Source: Cryptomeria japonica
Lineage: Eukaryota; Streptophyta; Pinopsida; Cupressales; Cupressaceae
Length of the DNA stretch: 64,000 nt
Reading direction: 5' to 3'
Assembly (NCBI RefSeq): GCF_030272615.1
Contig: NC_081405.1
Span: 27,358,272-27,422,271 of the forward strand
Positions 23,270-33,438 of the stretch are shown here, piece by piece. The notes beneath the pieces were generated by a model. The model was given only the letters and a program-made list of their open reading frames with translations, had not been told where the DNA came from and ran no database searches. The translations under genes were made by a program, and so were the position numbers. Each line of letters begins with the position of its first letter. Position 1 is the stretch's first letter.

Positions 23270-23999
23270 TGATGCAAGGGCATCTCTTTCCCTTTCTTTA
23301 TTTTTGTGTTTTCTTCATTCAAATTTTAGTTATTCTTTTGTTCTGGTTGTTTTTGTAGGTCAGTTTGGCATATAGGGGTTTACATGTGTTTTTGTTGAAG
23401 CTCATAAGCCTCATCTCTCTTGAGTTCCTATCGTGGGTTCTTTTCTTTCTAACTCCTACCACATCAATGACAAGAAAGCAATGGGCAATGAACAAACTAT
23501 TTTAGATGGGTGTTGGGAGCAGTTAGTCGTTGTGAAACGGTCACTAATGGTATTAGGGTTGGTCACCAATGAATGCCCTTCTATTTTAAGGGTTATTTAT
23601 AGTGTATTGGGGTTGCTTGAGCTGGACAAGAACTGGTCGAAATTCCACCAAGAGGAGAAATAGAGAGTTTGGGCAGGGATCGACTGCCTGTGTGTGCTGT
23701 GAATAGTTGTTGAAATGAGTATCATGAATTTGAACAAGATTATCACAGTACAAATTGATTCCTCAAGGGATCGAGTAGCCTTGTAATCATTGTGGAACAT
23801 TGTGTATGAGAATAATTCTTGTTCATTGTTCTCTATAAGAATTAGTGTTCTTTTTCCTATCATTATTGGGACAGACTAAATTGTATTGAAATGTTTGAGT
23901 CTTTGGTTTCTACCTGAACTTCCTATCACTATTGCCTGTTAGTTTGATTGTAAGTTTTGTATGCTTTATTGATTTAGTGATCAATAAGGCATGTCATCA
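23270..23999 (+). repeat. 5' LTR of the gypsy element (730 bp)
   Basis: Begins TGATGCAAGGGCATC and ends GGCATGTCATCA, an inverted TGATG/CATCA terminus. It matches 28654-29343 along its length ('tttccctttctttattttt', 'gttctggttgttt', 'ggtcagtttggcatat', 'ccaccaagaggagaaatag'). The last 20 bases are not present in the 3' LTR. Confidence 0.85.
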
Positions 24000-24002
24000 T
24001 AG

Positions 24003-24014
24003 TGGTATTTGAGA
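24003..24014 (+). other. Degenerate primer binding site
   Basis: TGGTATTTGAGA lies three bases after the LTR end. It resembles TGGTATCAGAGC (initiator tRNA-Met) with three changes, consistent with decay. Confidence 0.6.
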
Positions 24015-24048
24015 TTGAAAGAGATTGGGTTGTAGTTGAGAGGACAGA

Positions 24049-25090
24049 ATGCCTCCAAGGAGAATGGGCAGAGGAGGAACCTGAGGAAGAGGCAGAAGGG
24101 AACATGGAGAAGGAGTTCCCGAGATGTTACAACATTTGATTGCATGAATGGATGCCTTATAAAGGGCACAGAGAAGAGGAACCCCTGATGATGATGAAGA
24201 GGAAGAACAAGTAAAGGAAAAGAATGAGGAAGCACATGAAGAACTTGAAAGGTTTGAGGAAAGGTTATTGAGGAGAGTATTGAATGTGGATTTCAAACCT
24301 AAGATAGAGGTTCCCATTTATTCGAGAAGCCTCAATGGTGAATATTTAATTGAGTAGATCAATGACTTAGACAAGTACTTCAAATATGAGGGAGTGGTAG
24401 AGGAAAGGAGAGTTAAATTTTCCTGCACCAGATTGAAGAGCCATGTTGATATGTGGTGGGACTTTGTCCAATCTGAGAGAAGAAGGAAGAATAAAGAAAA
24501 TAATAACTCAAGGGATCAAATGGTTGCAAAACTGAAGGCCAAGTTCCTTCCTGGAGGCTATCAAGCAAATCTTTTCAAAATATTTCAGAATTTGAAACAA
24601 AAAGATAGGACAGTCAAACATTACACTGAAGAATTTTATAAATTGGTGATTCGGTCTGGCCATAGTGAGGAAGATATTGAGAAAATAGAAAGATATATGA
24701 ATGGTCTGAAGTATAGAAATTTACAAGATGAATTAAGTTTTGTGTCCCGTAGAATCCTTGAAGAGGCTTATGAACTTGCCTTAAAGGCAGAGGAGAAATT
24801 GCAGTGAAAGCAAAGTCAACAAGAGAAGAAGAGGGGAAGAGGTTTTAGAGGAAGAGGACATAAATTTGGTTGAGGACAACAATATCATCAAGGAGAAGAG
24901 GCTAGAAGTAGTAGTGGGATAGCCAACAATGATGGAGGAGGTTACCAAAACAAAGGTCGAAGATCCTATGGAAGAGGTGGTTCACAAGGTAGAGGAAGAG
25001 GGTTTGTTGGAAAATGCTTCAAGTGCAACCAAATTGGGCACAAGAGTTGGGAATGTTCCGAGTCCTCTCAAGGAGGGCATATGAAGTTTG
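24049..25090 (+). pseudogene. Gypsy gag (broken)
   Basis: Begins at an ATG reading MPPRRMGRGG. An acidic stretch with DDDEEEEQVKEKNEE follows at about 24180-24240. The retrotransposon gag core is at 24330-24800: INDLDKYFKYEGV, then LKSHVDMWWDFVQ (24436-24474) with the conserved WW, KFLPGGYQ and QKDRTVKHYTEEF. An Arg/Gly-rich linker leads to one zinc knuckle, CFKCNQIGHKSWEC (25018-25059). In-frame stops occur near 24090, 24136, 24154, 24355 and 24807. The gag would package the RNA; this copy cannot be translated whole. Confidence 0.8.
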
Positions 25091-25179
25091 AAACGAGTAA
25101 TCTGATTGTTCATGTTGATCAAGAAAGTGTGGGGTCACTTGTTCACCATAAAGAGGAGCCATAATCTAGATTCTTTGTT

Positions 25180-25680
25180 ACTTAAGAGGGTATTGTTGAA
25201 ACCCCAAAAGGAAAACCAAGAACTTGTTCAAAGTAGAGCCTTATTCAAAACCAAATGTAACTCCAAAGGTAAATGTTGTAGATTGATTATTGATAGTGGT
25301 AGTACGAATAATATTGTTGCAGCAGAGATGGTAGATAAGTTAGACCTTAATAGAATCAAGCATCCATCTCCATATAAGGTGTCATGGTTGTAGAAAGGTC
25401 ATCAATTGTTAGTAAATGAGTAGGCCTATGTTGATTTTCAGGTTGGAAGTTATAAAGATAATGTGTTATGTGATGTGATGCCCATGGATGTTTTCCATGT
25501 ATTTCTTGGAAGACCATGGCAATTTGATAGGAAAGCAGTGCATAATGGAATGGAGAACACCTATACAAATGAGAAAGGTGAGGTGAAACATACTTTGATG
25601 CCTATGAAGGAGCAAGAAGCAGACAACAACAATAGTAGTAGCAATAAGGTAATGTTGGTAAGTGGTAAGTAATTCATACA
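25180..25680 (+). pseudogene. Gypsy aspartic protease region (broken)
   Basis: CRLIIDSGSTNNIVAAEMVD (25268-25327) contains the catalytic Asp-Ser-Gly. VFLGRPWQFDRKAVHNG (25498-25548) is the conserved second block before the RT linker in plant gypsy elements. Stops separate the two parts (25393, 25421). The protease would cut the polyprotein. Confidence 0.75.
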
Positions 25681-25684
25681 TGAA

Positions 25685-27183
25685 ATGAAGAATGAAGAAG
25701 TAGGATTTCCTTTGGTTCTTAAACCTAGCCATGTGTTTACTACTACAAAACTTGATGATTTGCCTCTTGAAGTGCAAGGTATTTTGAATGAACATTTAGA
25801 TATTGTTGCATCTGATTTTCCTAGTGAGTTGCCACCTATGAGAAGCATTAGCCACCATATAGATTTGATTCTGGGGGCTAGCCTTCCCAACAAGGCATCC
25901 TATAGGTTGACACCTATAAATAAATAAAGAGATAAGCAAGCAAGTGGAGGACCTTTTAAAGAAGGGATTGATAAGGGAAATCATAATTCCTTGTGTTGTT
26001 CCCATAGTGTGTGTGCCAAAGAAAGGTGGGGAATGGCATATGTGCACTAATTTAAGGGCTATTAATAAGATTACCATAAGATATAGGTTTCTCATTACTA
26101 GAATTGAAGATTAATGGATTGTTTAAGTGGTTCTATGTATTTTTCTAAGATAGACTTGAAAAGTGGCTACCACCAAATAAGAATCAAACCAAGTGATGAA
26201 AGGAATAAAACCTTTAAGACTAGTGATGGATTTTATGAATGGTTGGTTATGTCTTTTGGATTGTCTAATGCACCCAACACTTTTATGAAACTAATGAATG
26301 AGGTTTTGAAACAATCCTTGGTAAATTTGTACTTGTATATTTGGATGACATTTTCGTGTTTATCAAGTCTAAAGAAGAGCATCTAGAGCAGACAGGTGTT
26401 GAGGAGACTACATGAGGAGAAGTTGCAAATAAATCTCAAGAAGTGTGTCTTTTTGCAAACCAAACTGATATACTTAGGCTTTGTGGTTTCCAAGGATGGA
26501 CTAAAGATGGACAAGGAAAAGGTACAATCCATACTTGAATGGCCAACACCAAAAAGTGTAATGGAGGTAAGGAGTTTTCATGGGTTGGCAAGTTTTTATA
26601 GAAAATTTATAAGGACTTTTAGTCATGTTGTTGCTCCTATTCTTGAAACCATTAAAGGGAATAAGAGACATTTTGAATGGACTAGAAAGGTTGAAGAAAG
26701 TTTTAAATTATAAACAAAAGGTAAGTGAGCAACCCATTCTTTCTTTGCCTGATTTTGACAAAGTGTTTCAAGTGGAGTGTGAGGCTACTGGATTGGCTAT
26801 TGGGGCAGTCCTAAGTCAAGAAGGTAAACTAGTAGCATACTTTAGTGAGAAACTAAATGAGGCGAAAAGGAAGTATTCATGAAGTATTCATCTTATGATT
26901 TGGAATTTTATGCTTTGGTGAACAGTCCTTAAAGAAATGGAGACATTATTTGCTTCCAAAAGAATTCATTGTGTATACAAATAATCATGCTCTACAATTC
27001 ATAAATAGCCAACACAAGTTGAATCAAAGACATGCCAAGTGGGTTGAGTATCTCCAAAGTTTTAACTTTGTTTTGAAACATAAAAGTGGACAAATGAATA
27101 AAGTTGTTGATGCTTTGAGTAGGAAGAATTTATTGTTTTGTGAAATACAAGCTAACAGTGTGGGTTTTGGAAGTTTGAAATAA
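25685..27183 (+). pseudogene. Gypsy reverse transcriptase and RNase H (broken)
   Basis: LPPMRSISHHIDLI (25828-25870) and YRLTPINK precede the RT. The first catalytic block reads [20 protein letters not shown] (26144-26203), followed by [19 protein letters not shown]. The YLDD block is present only after a frame change near 26330 (nucleotides 'tatatttggatgaca' give YLDD in another frame). [18 protein letters not shown] and [14 protein letters not shown] are the usual later motifs. RNase H starts at FQVECEATGLAIGAVLSQEG (26767-26826), where DAS is replaced by EAT. It continues to YTNNHALQFI and VVDALSRK (27102-27125). Several stops and frame changes. Confidence 0.85.
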
Positions 27184-27329
27184 TTATATGCAAATGATGC
27201 AAATTTTAAAGAGGCATTTGAAGCTTGCAGTGATCCAATTGCCAGGAATAGAGAGCCATGGGTGGACTTCATGATTAAATAAGGTTTTTTGTTCAAGGGT
27301 AATAAGTTATGTATTCCTAAAGGATCCAT

Positions 27330-28458
27330 GAGAGATAATTTGTTGAAGGAAAAACACTATGGTAGTCTTGTTGGTCAATTTGGATAGGATAAGATTTATT
27401 TGCAATTGAGCACTCATTACTATTGGCCGAAGATGCAAGCGGATGTGAGAAGATATGTGGAAAGGTGCAACATTTGTCAGCATATCAAAGGAAGAAGCCA
27501 AAATGTTGGGCTATACCAGCCACTTCCAGTTCCAACTCAACCTTGGGACTCAGTGAGTATGGACTTTGTGTTGGGTTTGCCTCAAACACAAAGGGGCAAT
27601 GACTCTATTTTTGTTGTGGTAGATAGATTTTTCAAAATGTTGAATTTCATACCTTGTAAGAAAACTAGTGATGCCACTAACATTGCAAATTTGTTCTTCA
27701 AGCAAGTAGTGCGGTTACATGGAATTCCAAAAAGTATCATTTCTGATATGGATACTAAGTTTGTGGATCATTTTTGGATGACCCCATGGAAGAAATTGGG
27801 CACAAATCTGTGTTTTAGTTCTGCTTAGCACCCCCAAACGGATGGTCAAACAAAGGTTGTTAATCAAAGTCTTGATAACATTTTGAGATGTATTGTTGGA
27901 AAGACACTAGACACTTGGGATTTAGCTTTGGCTCAAGTTGAGTTTGTCTTTAATGATTCTCCTAATTGGAGTACTAGATTTAGTCCATTCTATGTTGTAT
28001 ATGGTATGCATCCAAGGGGGGTGTTTGAGTTGAGAGATCTTGGTAGTATGGAAAGGCATAGTACATTCGGTGAAGATTTTACTAGACTCATACATGATCT
28101 TCTTGATGAGGTCAAGATGAATATTGAATCTAGTAATCACCAGGTTAAATTGCATGTTGATAGGAAGGAGAGGGAATTTCATTTTCAGGTTGGAGAGCTT
28201 GTCTTGGCTCATCTTAGAAAGGAGAGGTTTCCTATTGGTGTTTACAACAAACTTTAGATGAAGAAAGTGGGTCCTTGTAAAGTTCTCAAAAAATTCTTTG
28301 CCAATGCGTATGAAATAGCTCTGCCTTCAAATTTGGGCATCTCTCCTATTTTTAATGTGTCAAATATTTATCCATATAGAGGTGATGTACAGGAAGATGT
28401 GGTTGATACCGAGTTACCATTCTATGTGGAACAACAAGGAACTACTTCCACTCCGTGA
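27330..28458 (+). pseudogene. Gypsy integrase (broken)
   Basis: HYGSLVGQFG with CNICQHIKG (27356-27495) form the HHCC zinc-binding part. WDSVSMDFVLGLP (27544-27582) carries the first catalytic Asp, and IISDMDTKFVDHFW (27736-27780) the second. The 'HPQTDGQT' block follows a stop at 27826-27828, and its Glu neighbour is changed to Lys (TKVVNQSL). Residues after 27883 give the C-terminal region, ending with PCKVLKKFFANAYEIALPSN and SNIYPYRGD. The domain would insert the cDNA. Stops at 27826 and 28255 and the changed catalytic residue make it inactive. Confidence 0.85.
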
Positions 28459-28653
28459 AAAATAGAATGCATTCTTGAGAAACAATTGTTGAAGAAGACT
28501 GGGGCAAACAGTATTTCCAATATCTGGTTAAGTGGCAGCATCGATCAGTGGAGGATTCTTCTTGGCTCATTGAACCAGAGATTATTAAGTTGGGTCATAA
28601 TGTTGCAAATCTCATGAGCAGGAACTCATGATTCTTTTTATGCCTGGGGAGTT
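28459..28653 (+). other. Gypsy 3' untranslated region and purine tract
   Basis: A 195-bp spacer after the last integrase codons. The purine-rich 'tggggagttt' (28645-28654) stands just before the LTR and is the probable plus-strand primer, weaker than usual. Confidence 0.5.
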
Positions 28654-29343
28654 TGATGCAAGGGCATCTATTTCCCTTTCTTTATTTTTATGTTTTCTTC
28701 TTTCAAATTTTGGTTTTCTTTTGTTCTGGTTGTTTCTGCAGGTCAGTTTGGCATATTGGGGTTTTCATGAGTTTTTATAGGAGGCCATAAGAAGCATCTC
28801 TCTTGAGTTCTCATCACAGGTTCTTTTATTTCTGACAACCTACCACATCAGTGATAGGAAGGTAATGGGAAATGAACAAATTGTTTTAGATGGGTGTCGA
28901 GAGTAGTTAGTTGTTGTGAAAAAGTTGCCAATGATGTCGGGGTTGGTTGCCAATGAATGCCCATCTATTTGAAGGGCAATTTCCAATGTATTAGGATTGG
29001 TCAAGTTGGACAAGAATTGGTCGAAATTCCATGAAGAGGAGAAATAGAGGGTTTGGGAAGAGATCAACTGTCTATGTGTGCAGGGAATCATGAATTTGAA
29101 AAAAGATTTTGACTCTGCAAAACGATTCCTCGAGGGATCGAGTATCCTTGTAATCATTGTGGAACATTGTGTATGAGAATAATTTATGTTCATTGTGCTC
29201 AATAAGCATTAGTGTTTTTCTTCTTGTCATTATTGGGACATACTGAATTGTATTGAAGTGTTTGAGTCTCTGGTTTTTGCCTGAACTTCCTATCATTATT
29301 GCCTATTAGTTTGATTGTAAGTTATGTATGCTTTATTGATTTA
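28654..29343 (+). repeat. 3' LTR of the gypsy element (about 690 bp, 3' end shortened)
   Basis: Begins TGATGCAAGGGCATC and follows the 5' LTR to 'tttattgattta', then stops. The final 20 bases of the 5' LTR are absent and the putative target duplication GTTAT comes next. It also lacks about 20 bases near 29090 ('ttgttgaaatgagt'). Confidence 0.8.
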
Positions 29344-29348
29344 GTTAT
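29344..29348. repeat. Putative target duplication GTTAT, right
   Basis: Same five bases as 23265-23269. It overlaps the start of the 28-bp tandem duplication. Confidence 0.6.
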
Positions 29349-29402
29349 TAGAAGAAAATCATAGAACTAAAGCCATTAGAAGAAAATCATAGAACTAAAG
29401 CA
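29347..29402. repeat. 28-bp tandem duplication
   Basis: 'attagaagaaaatcatagaa' plus 'ctaaagcc' is repeated with an offset of 28 bp (29347 and 29375), directly at the gypsy right border. Confidence 0.85.
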
Positions 29403-30726
29403 CAACTCCCTATAATGATTGGAGCATATGTATGTTCTTTATTACCATATGCAAAAGATTCAAATGCAAAAAAATAAATACTTTACTTGAACACATCTAT
29501 TCCACTATACCTAATTTTGATCCATTTGGTTAGATGGATAAAATGCTTTCCTTATAACTTATGCATGTTCCTCATTTGGAATACTTTTGGGTGAATTATA
29601 ATGATGACCATGAAATAAGGAAAGAGAAGTTACTACGAGATAACATGTCAAATAAAAATATTCAAGATTGAAATGATTCCTTACCAAGTATCTAATGATG
29701 GAGTTTTACTTCATAAAGTGCATATTGCAATGAAAGTATTTTATATAAATCTATTCTTGAGCCAAATTGGTTTGAGCTAAAACTATGATATTTGAATGAG
29801 TTAATGAAAGATACCTTAAGCTAAGTGCAATGTGGTTGAAAATGAAATTGGATCAATTTAATTCAAAAGGATTCATCCTCAACTATAACATAGACACAAT
29901 AAAGAAGAAAGATAAAGGTGAAGGTAGTCCCATGTAGCTAGAGGTGGATGTTTTAGGGAAAGAATCTCTACAATCTTATAAGGTGAAGAGAACAAAGAAA
30001 ACCACAAGGGGAAAAATTCAAATAGTATACAAAAAAAAAGAACAAATTCTCTTGAATAAATGATGGATCAAAAGGAAATCCCTTTTAAAAGGAGGTTTTG
30101 GAGCCTATTACACCTAGCAATCCCATTGATTTTGGTAAGGCTCCAACCACATCATCTTATCCCTCTATTTCCATTTACCCTCCTACATTTCTACTATGAA
30201 ACCCATTTGCATTACCATTTCCTAGCATTGTAAAACCATCTTGAGTAGTAATAAAAGAACAACCAATAAGCTTAATAACTCCCACCAATTTTCCAATAAG
30301 ATTGGTACAACTTTTCTCTCCATCTTGCTTGTCAAATATCCAAAGAACAACAAAGGAAATGAAATAACAATGGGGATATAAGGGGTGAGTTAATAGTAGG
30401 GTACATATATATCCTATAGTAGAATAAATGTTAGTAGAAAATGATCAAGCAAAAGAAATACTACCCTAAGATGATGGCTTGTTTGATGCTCAAGTCATGA
30501 TTGATTAATTGAGCAAGGAAGATGAAATAATTATTAGAACTCAACAATTAGTTGATGAGGATAATAAGGTGTTGGATCCGATTCTAGAATAAATTCAAAT
30601 AAACGTATCCACTTAAGCTACTTCCAACCTCCAAGAATAATTTAATATGAAACCATTAAGCCAAGTAAACAATAGTGATAAACAAGATGAGTATAAACTA
30701 AATACATACAAGAATAAATCCTTATA
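29403..30726. other. AT-rich flank of the CACTA element
   Basis: No supported gene. Plus-strand stretches near 29880-30000 and 30440-30720 have an acidic/lysine-rich, protein-like reading broken by stops, but no family could be named. It is the left part of the sequence that the CACTA element split; the right part resumes at 49997. Confidence 0.45.
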
Positions 30727-30729
30727 GAA
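30727..30729. repeat. CACTA target duplication GAA, left
   Basis: GAA precedes the terminal CACTA and is repeated at 49994-49996. Three bases is the rule for CACTA elements. Confidence 0.85.
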
Positions 30730-30930
30730 CACTAATACATTTGGACTAGATTTTCGACTGAGGTTTCCGACGGAGAAGGTATATTGTGGCCAAATTTGTT
30801 TTTTTTTGAAAAAATACCCGTATTTGTCGTAATTCCGACGGAAATTACCCATTTGGTTTCAACGAAGAAGGCATTAGCAATGAGAATTTTCTTTTTTTCA
30901 AAAAAGTGCTCGAGTTCATCGTAATTCTGA
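30730..30930 (+). repeat. CACTA left terminal inverted repeat and subterminal motifs
   Basis: CACTAATACATTTGGACTAG begins the element. TTTCCGACGG (30766-30775), ATTCCGACGG (about 30832) and ATTCTGACGA (about 30925) are subterminal repeats. In En/Spm such repeats bind the element's DNA-binding protein. Confidence 0.8.
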
Positions 30931-31188
30931 CGACAGCGGCCATTACAAAATAAAAAAAGAGGCGGGGAATTCATTTGTGAATTGCAATCCCGCGTAGGCG
31001 TCCGTGGTGACTTCAACCCCCAAGAACATCAAACCTGCATCGAAGGCAATCCCACGCAGGAGGTAGATTCAAATTGCCCTAGTTTTTAATTTCATGTTGC
31101 AAAAAATATACATGTGGTGGTTAATTGTCCTAGTTTAATCTCGTAAAACCATAGAACTGTGATTGAGGAGTGAGCGTTCAATTGTGTA

Positions 31189-31940
31189 TCAGCAATCCCT
31201 TCCTCCTATATACGTGCATGTTGATTGTTCACATGAGATCACATCTCTTTGCGGCATTGTATCAAACAATTCACGAGCCTTGTCCATGTTTCTACATTTT
31301 GCATTCATGTCAAGCAGGGCATTTGCAAGTACAACACCTAACAAAATTCCTCTATCTGTTATGCTTTGATGGATGTCCATACCCTGTTCCAAAGCTCCCA
31401 TTTTTGCACAGGCAAGGAGGATGCTGGCAAAGGTTGTGGAATTTGGCTTTATGCCTTCCAATTTCATTTGCTTGAAAGTGTCTAAAGCCTTTTTGACAAA
31501 TCCATTTTTTGCATATCCAGCAATCGTTGCAGTCCACGAGACAACATTTCTTTCAGGCATTCTATCAAATAGTTCACGTGCCTTGTCTATGCTTCCACAT
31601 TTTGCATACATGTCTACCAAGGCAGTTACAACTACAACATCTGACAAAATTTCTCTATCCTTTATGCTTTAATGAATGTCCATACCCTGTTCCAAATCTC
31701 CCATTTTGGCACAAGCAGGGAGGATAGTAGCAATGGTCGTGGAATTTGGCTTTACACCTGCCGATTGCATTTGCTTGAAAGTTTCTAAAGCCTTCTCAAC
31801 AAATCCATTTTGTGCAGTTGCAACTACATCTGACAAAATTCCTCTATCTTTTATGCTTTGATGGATGTCCATACCCTGTTCCAAAGCTCCCATTTTGGCA
31901 CAGGCTGGGAGTAGGTTGGCAAACGTAACTAAAGAAATGC
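31189..31940 (-). pseudogene. Captured pentatricopeptide repeat (PPR) gene fragment
   Basis: Minus strand. Reading down from 31940 it gives ACAKMGALEQGMDIHQSIKD, then VEKALETFKQMQSAGVKPNS and TTIATILPACAKMGDLEQG. After one TAA at 31671-31669 the same frame continues with VVTALVDMYAKCGSIDKARE, LFDRMPERNVVSWTATIAGY, a second ALDTFKQMKLEGIKPNS unit and ARELFDTMPQRDVIS to 31189. These are P, L and S type PPR motifs of the plant PLS subfamily, which binds organellar RNA for editing. The first unit lacks about 30 residues between SDVVAT and QNGFVEKAL, an internal deletion. There is no start, targeting peptide or DYW end. Its place between the CACTA left end and the transposase, and its opposite strand, indicate capture of host exon sequence. 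Confidence 0.85.
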
Positions 31941-33438
31941 AATGATCGGCTCCAAAGACATCAAACCACTACTAACAAAATCGAGAGTCTAAAATATGAT
32001 AGGGAATAGTGTGAGCTATCCTGAAATAAAATATTTTATTTTCAATTTCAACTAAAACATAATTACTCAATCATTTAATGTTATTAATAAGTGTTTAATT
32101 TATGAAAGAGATAAATGGTTGGCCACAAGTACATGAGTTACTAAATGGACACAAATAAGTGAATTTGATATTCAAAACTATCTACAATGAATTCAATTTT
32201 TGTCCATTAGTCATTTATGTTTGCAATAAGCATCTTTCTTTGTTTTTCTTAATCTTTATTCATAGTTATGTGCATATTTCACATTCTATAATTAGGATAT
32301 CAATTGCTATGGTTGAACACTAGCATGATGTTTGTGTTGTGGTATAGATGCATGGAAACATAATTATGGGATTGTTATATTATAGAGATCATAAATCTAG
32401 ATATCGCATATTAGTTCTAGCTCTTCTTGGATTGAGTCTAAAGTTGACATACAGTCCTAAAGCCATTATTAGCAGATCTATCCATTTCTAGTAAAGACAA
32501 TTGAGAAAGTCATTTTGATATTGAGAGTTTCTTATCTATTTACCTATTGATCATTATTAAGTCATAATATTTAGGTCTATTTATCTCTCTTGCAAAACCT
32601 CTGTAAGTGTCCTAGATTGTCCCTACTACTCACTCTTCAATTCGGAAAAATGGAGTTCTAAAGATTTGTTGCACAAGATGGTGTTGAACGTATCAACAAG
32701 GCTAGCATGGAAGGCATGTTGAAGCTTCCACTTGTACAACTTACAACAAATGATTTGTTGATAGAAGAAATTCTTGAAATAGGGATACAATCGAAAGACA
32801 AGTACATACAAACCTCCTCAGTTGAAAGTAAAATCTGTGTATAAAAAGAGTACATTGAATCCCAATCCATAAACACAATAGAGATACCGATGAAGACTTA
32901 ATTGGATGTAGCATGTCGCATCAAAGTTGTTAGAGTATGCTAAGCAAGTACTTAATGTTTCGTAAAGCCACATTAGTATTTTACCCAGATCATTATCTAC
33001 CAAAACTAACTATAGTAATCCTTTTGAGGATTAATTTCATGGTGCTAGATCTTCATTTAGTTCCACTTCTTGTTGGAGAAAAGATCAATTATTTCTTGAG
33101 GTAGATGAATATCCCATCAACAAAGGACAAGACCCTTTCTAGAATATAACAAATTCTACTCCAACAAAAGATCAGGGGGGTTTCACTAGAGATATTGAAT
33201 AAGAGATAGACTTCTACTATTGCATTAAAAGCATTGGCATGTTCTTCATTTATTGATGTGAACTCTTTGTGACGCCACCACAACCAACAAATGTGTAAAA
33301 AGTTGTTTGCGATGCATGGATTTTTAGGATTGTCCTTTGAGAAAACAGAATTAAAGTATGGAAGCAGGATCTGCCAGCTCCTGAGGGAAAGACCATGTCA
33401 AACAATAATTTCTATTTTCTTGCCTGTGAAGAAAGACC
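31941..33438. other. CACTA left interior without a supported gene
   Basis: AT-rich with short open frames only. It probably contains the transposase promoter and 5' leader; the coding frame starts at 33439. No clear TATA assignment is possible among many A/T runs. A short repeat 'gaaagaccatgtca' occurs at 33389 and 33432, just before the transposase ATG. Confidence 0.5.

Larger units (their letters stand above)
23270..29343 (+). mobile_element. Ty3/gypsy LTR retrotransposon, decayed
   Basis: Two related LTRs (23270-23999 and 28654-29343) enclose gag, aspartic protease, RT, RNase H and integrase in the Ty3/gypsy order, with integrase after RNase H. Nearly every domain is recognisable, but many stops and several frameshifts break the reading frame, so the copy is dead. 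The motif set, with PPMRSISHHIDLI before the RT and a short region after integrase (KVGPCKVLKKFFANAYEIAL), fits the plant gypsy elements I know as chromovirus-like. The clade assignment is tentative. A 5-bp duplication (GTTAT) supports a single insertion event. Confidence 0.87.

Noticed and set aside
31189-31940. Functional PPR gene
   Set aside because: No start, targeting peptide or C-terminal domain, an internal deletion, a stop, and a position inside a transposon. It is a captured fragment.
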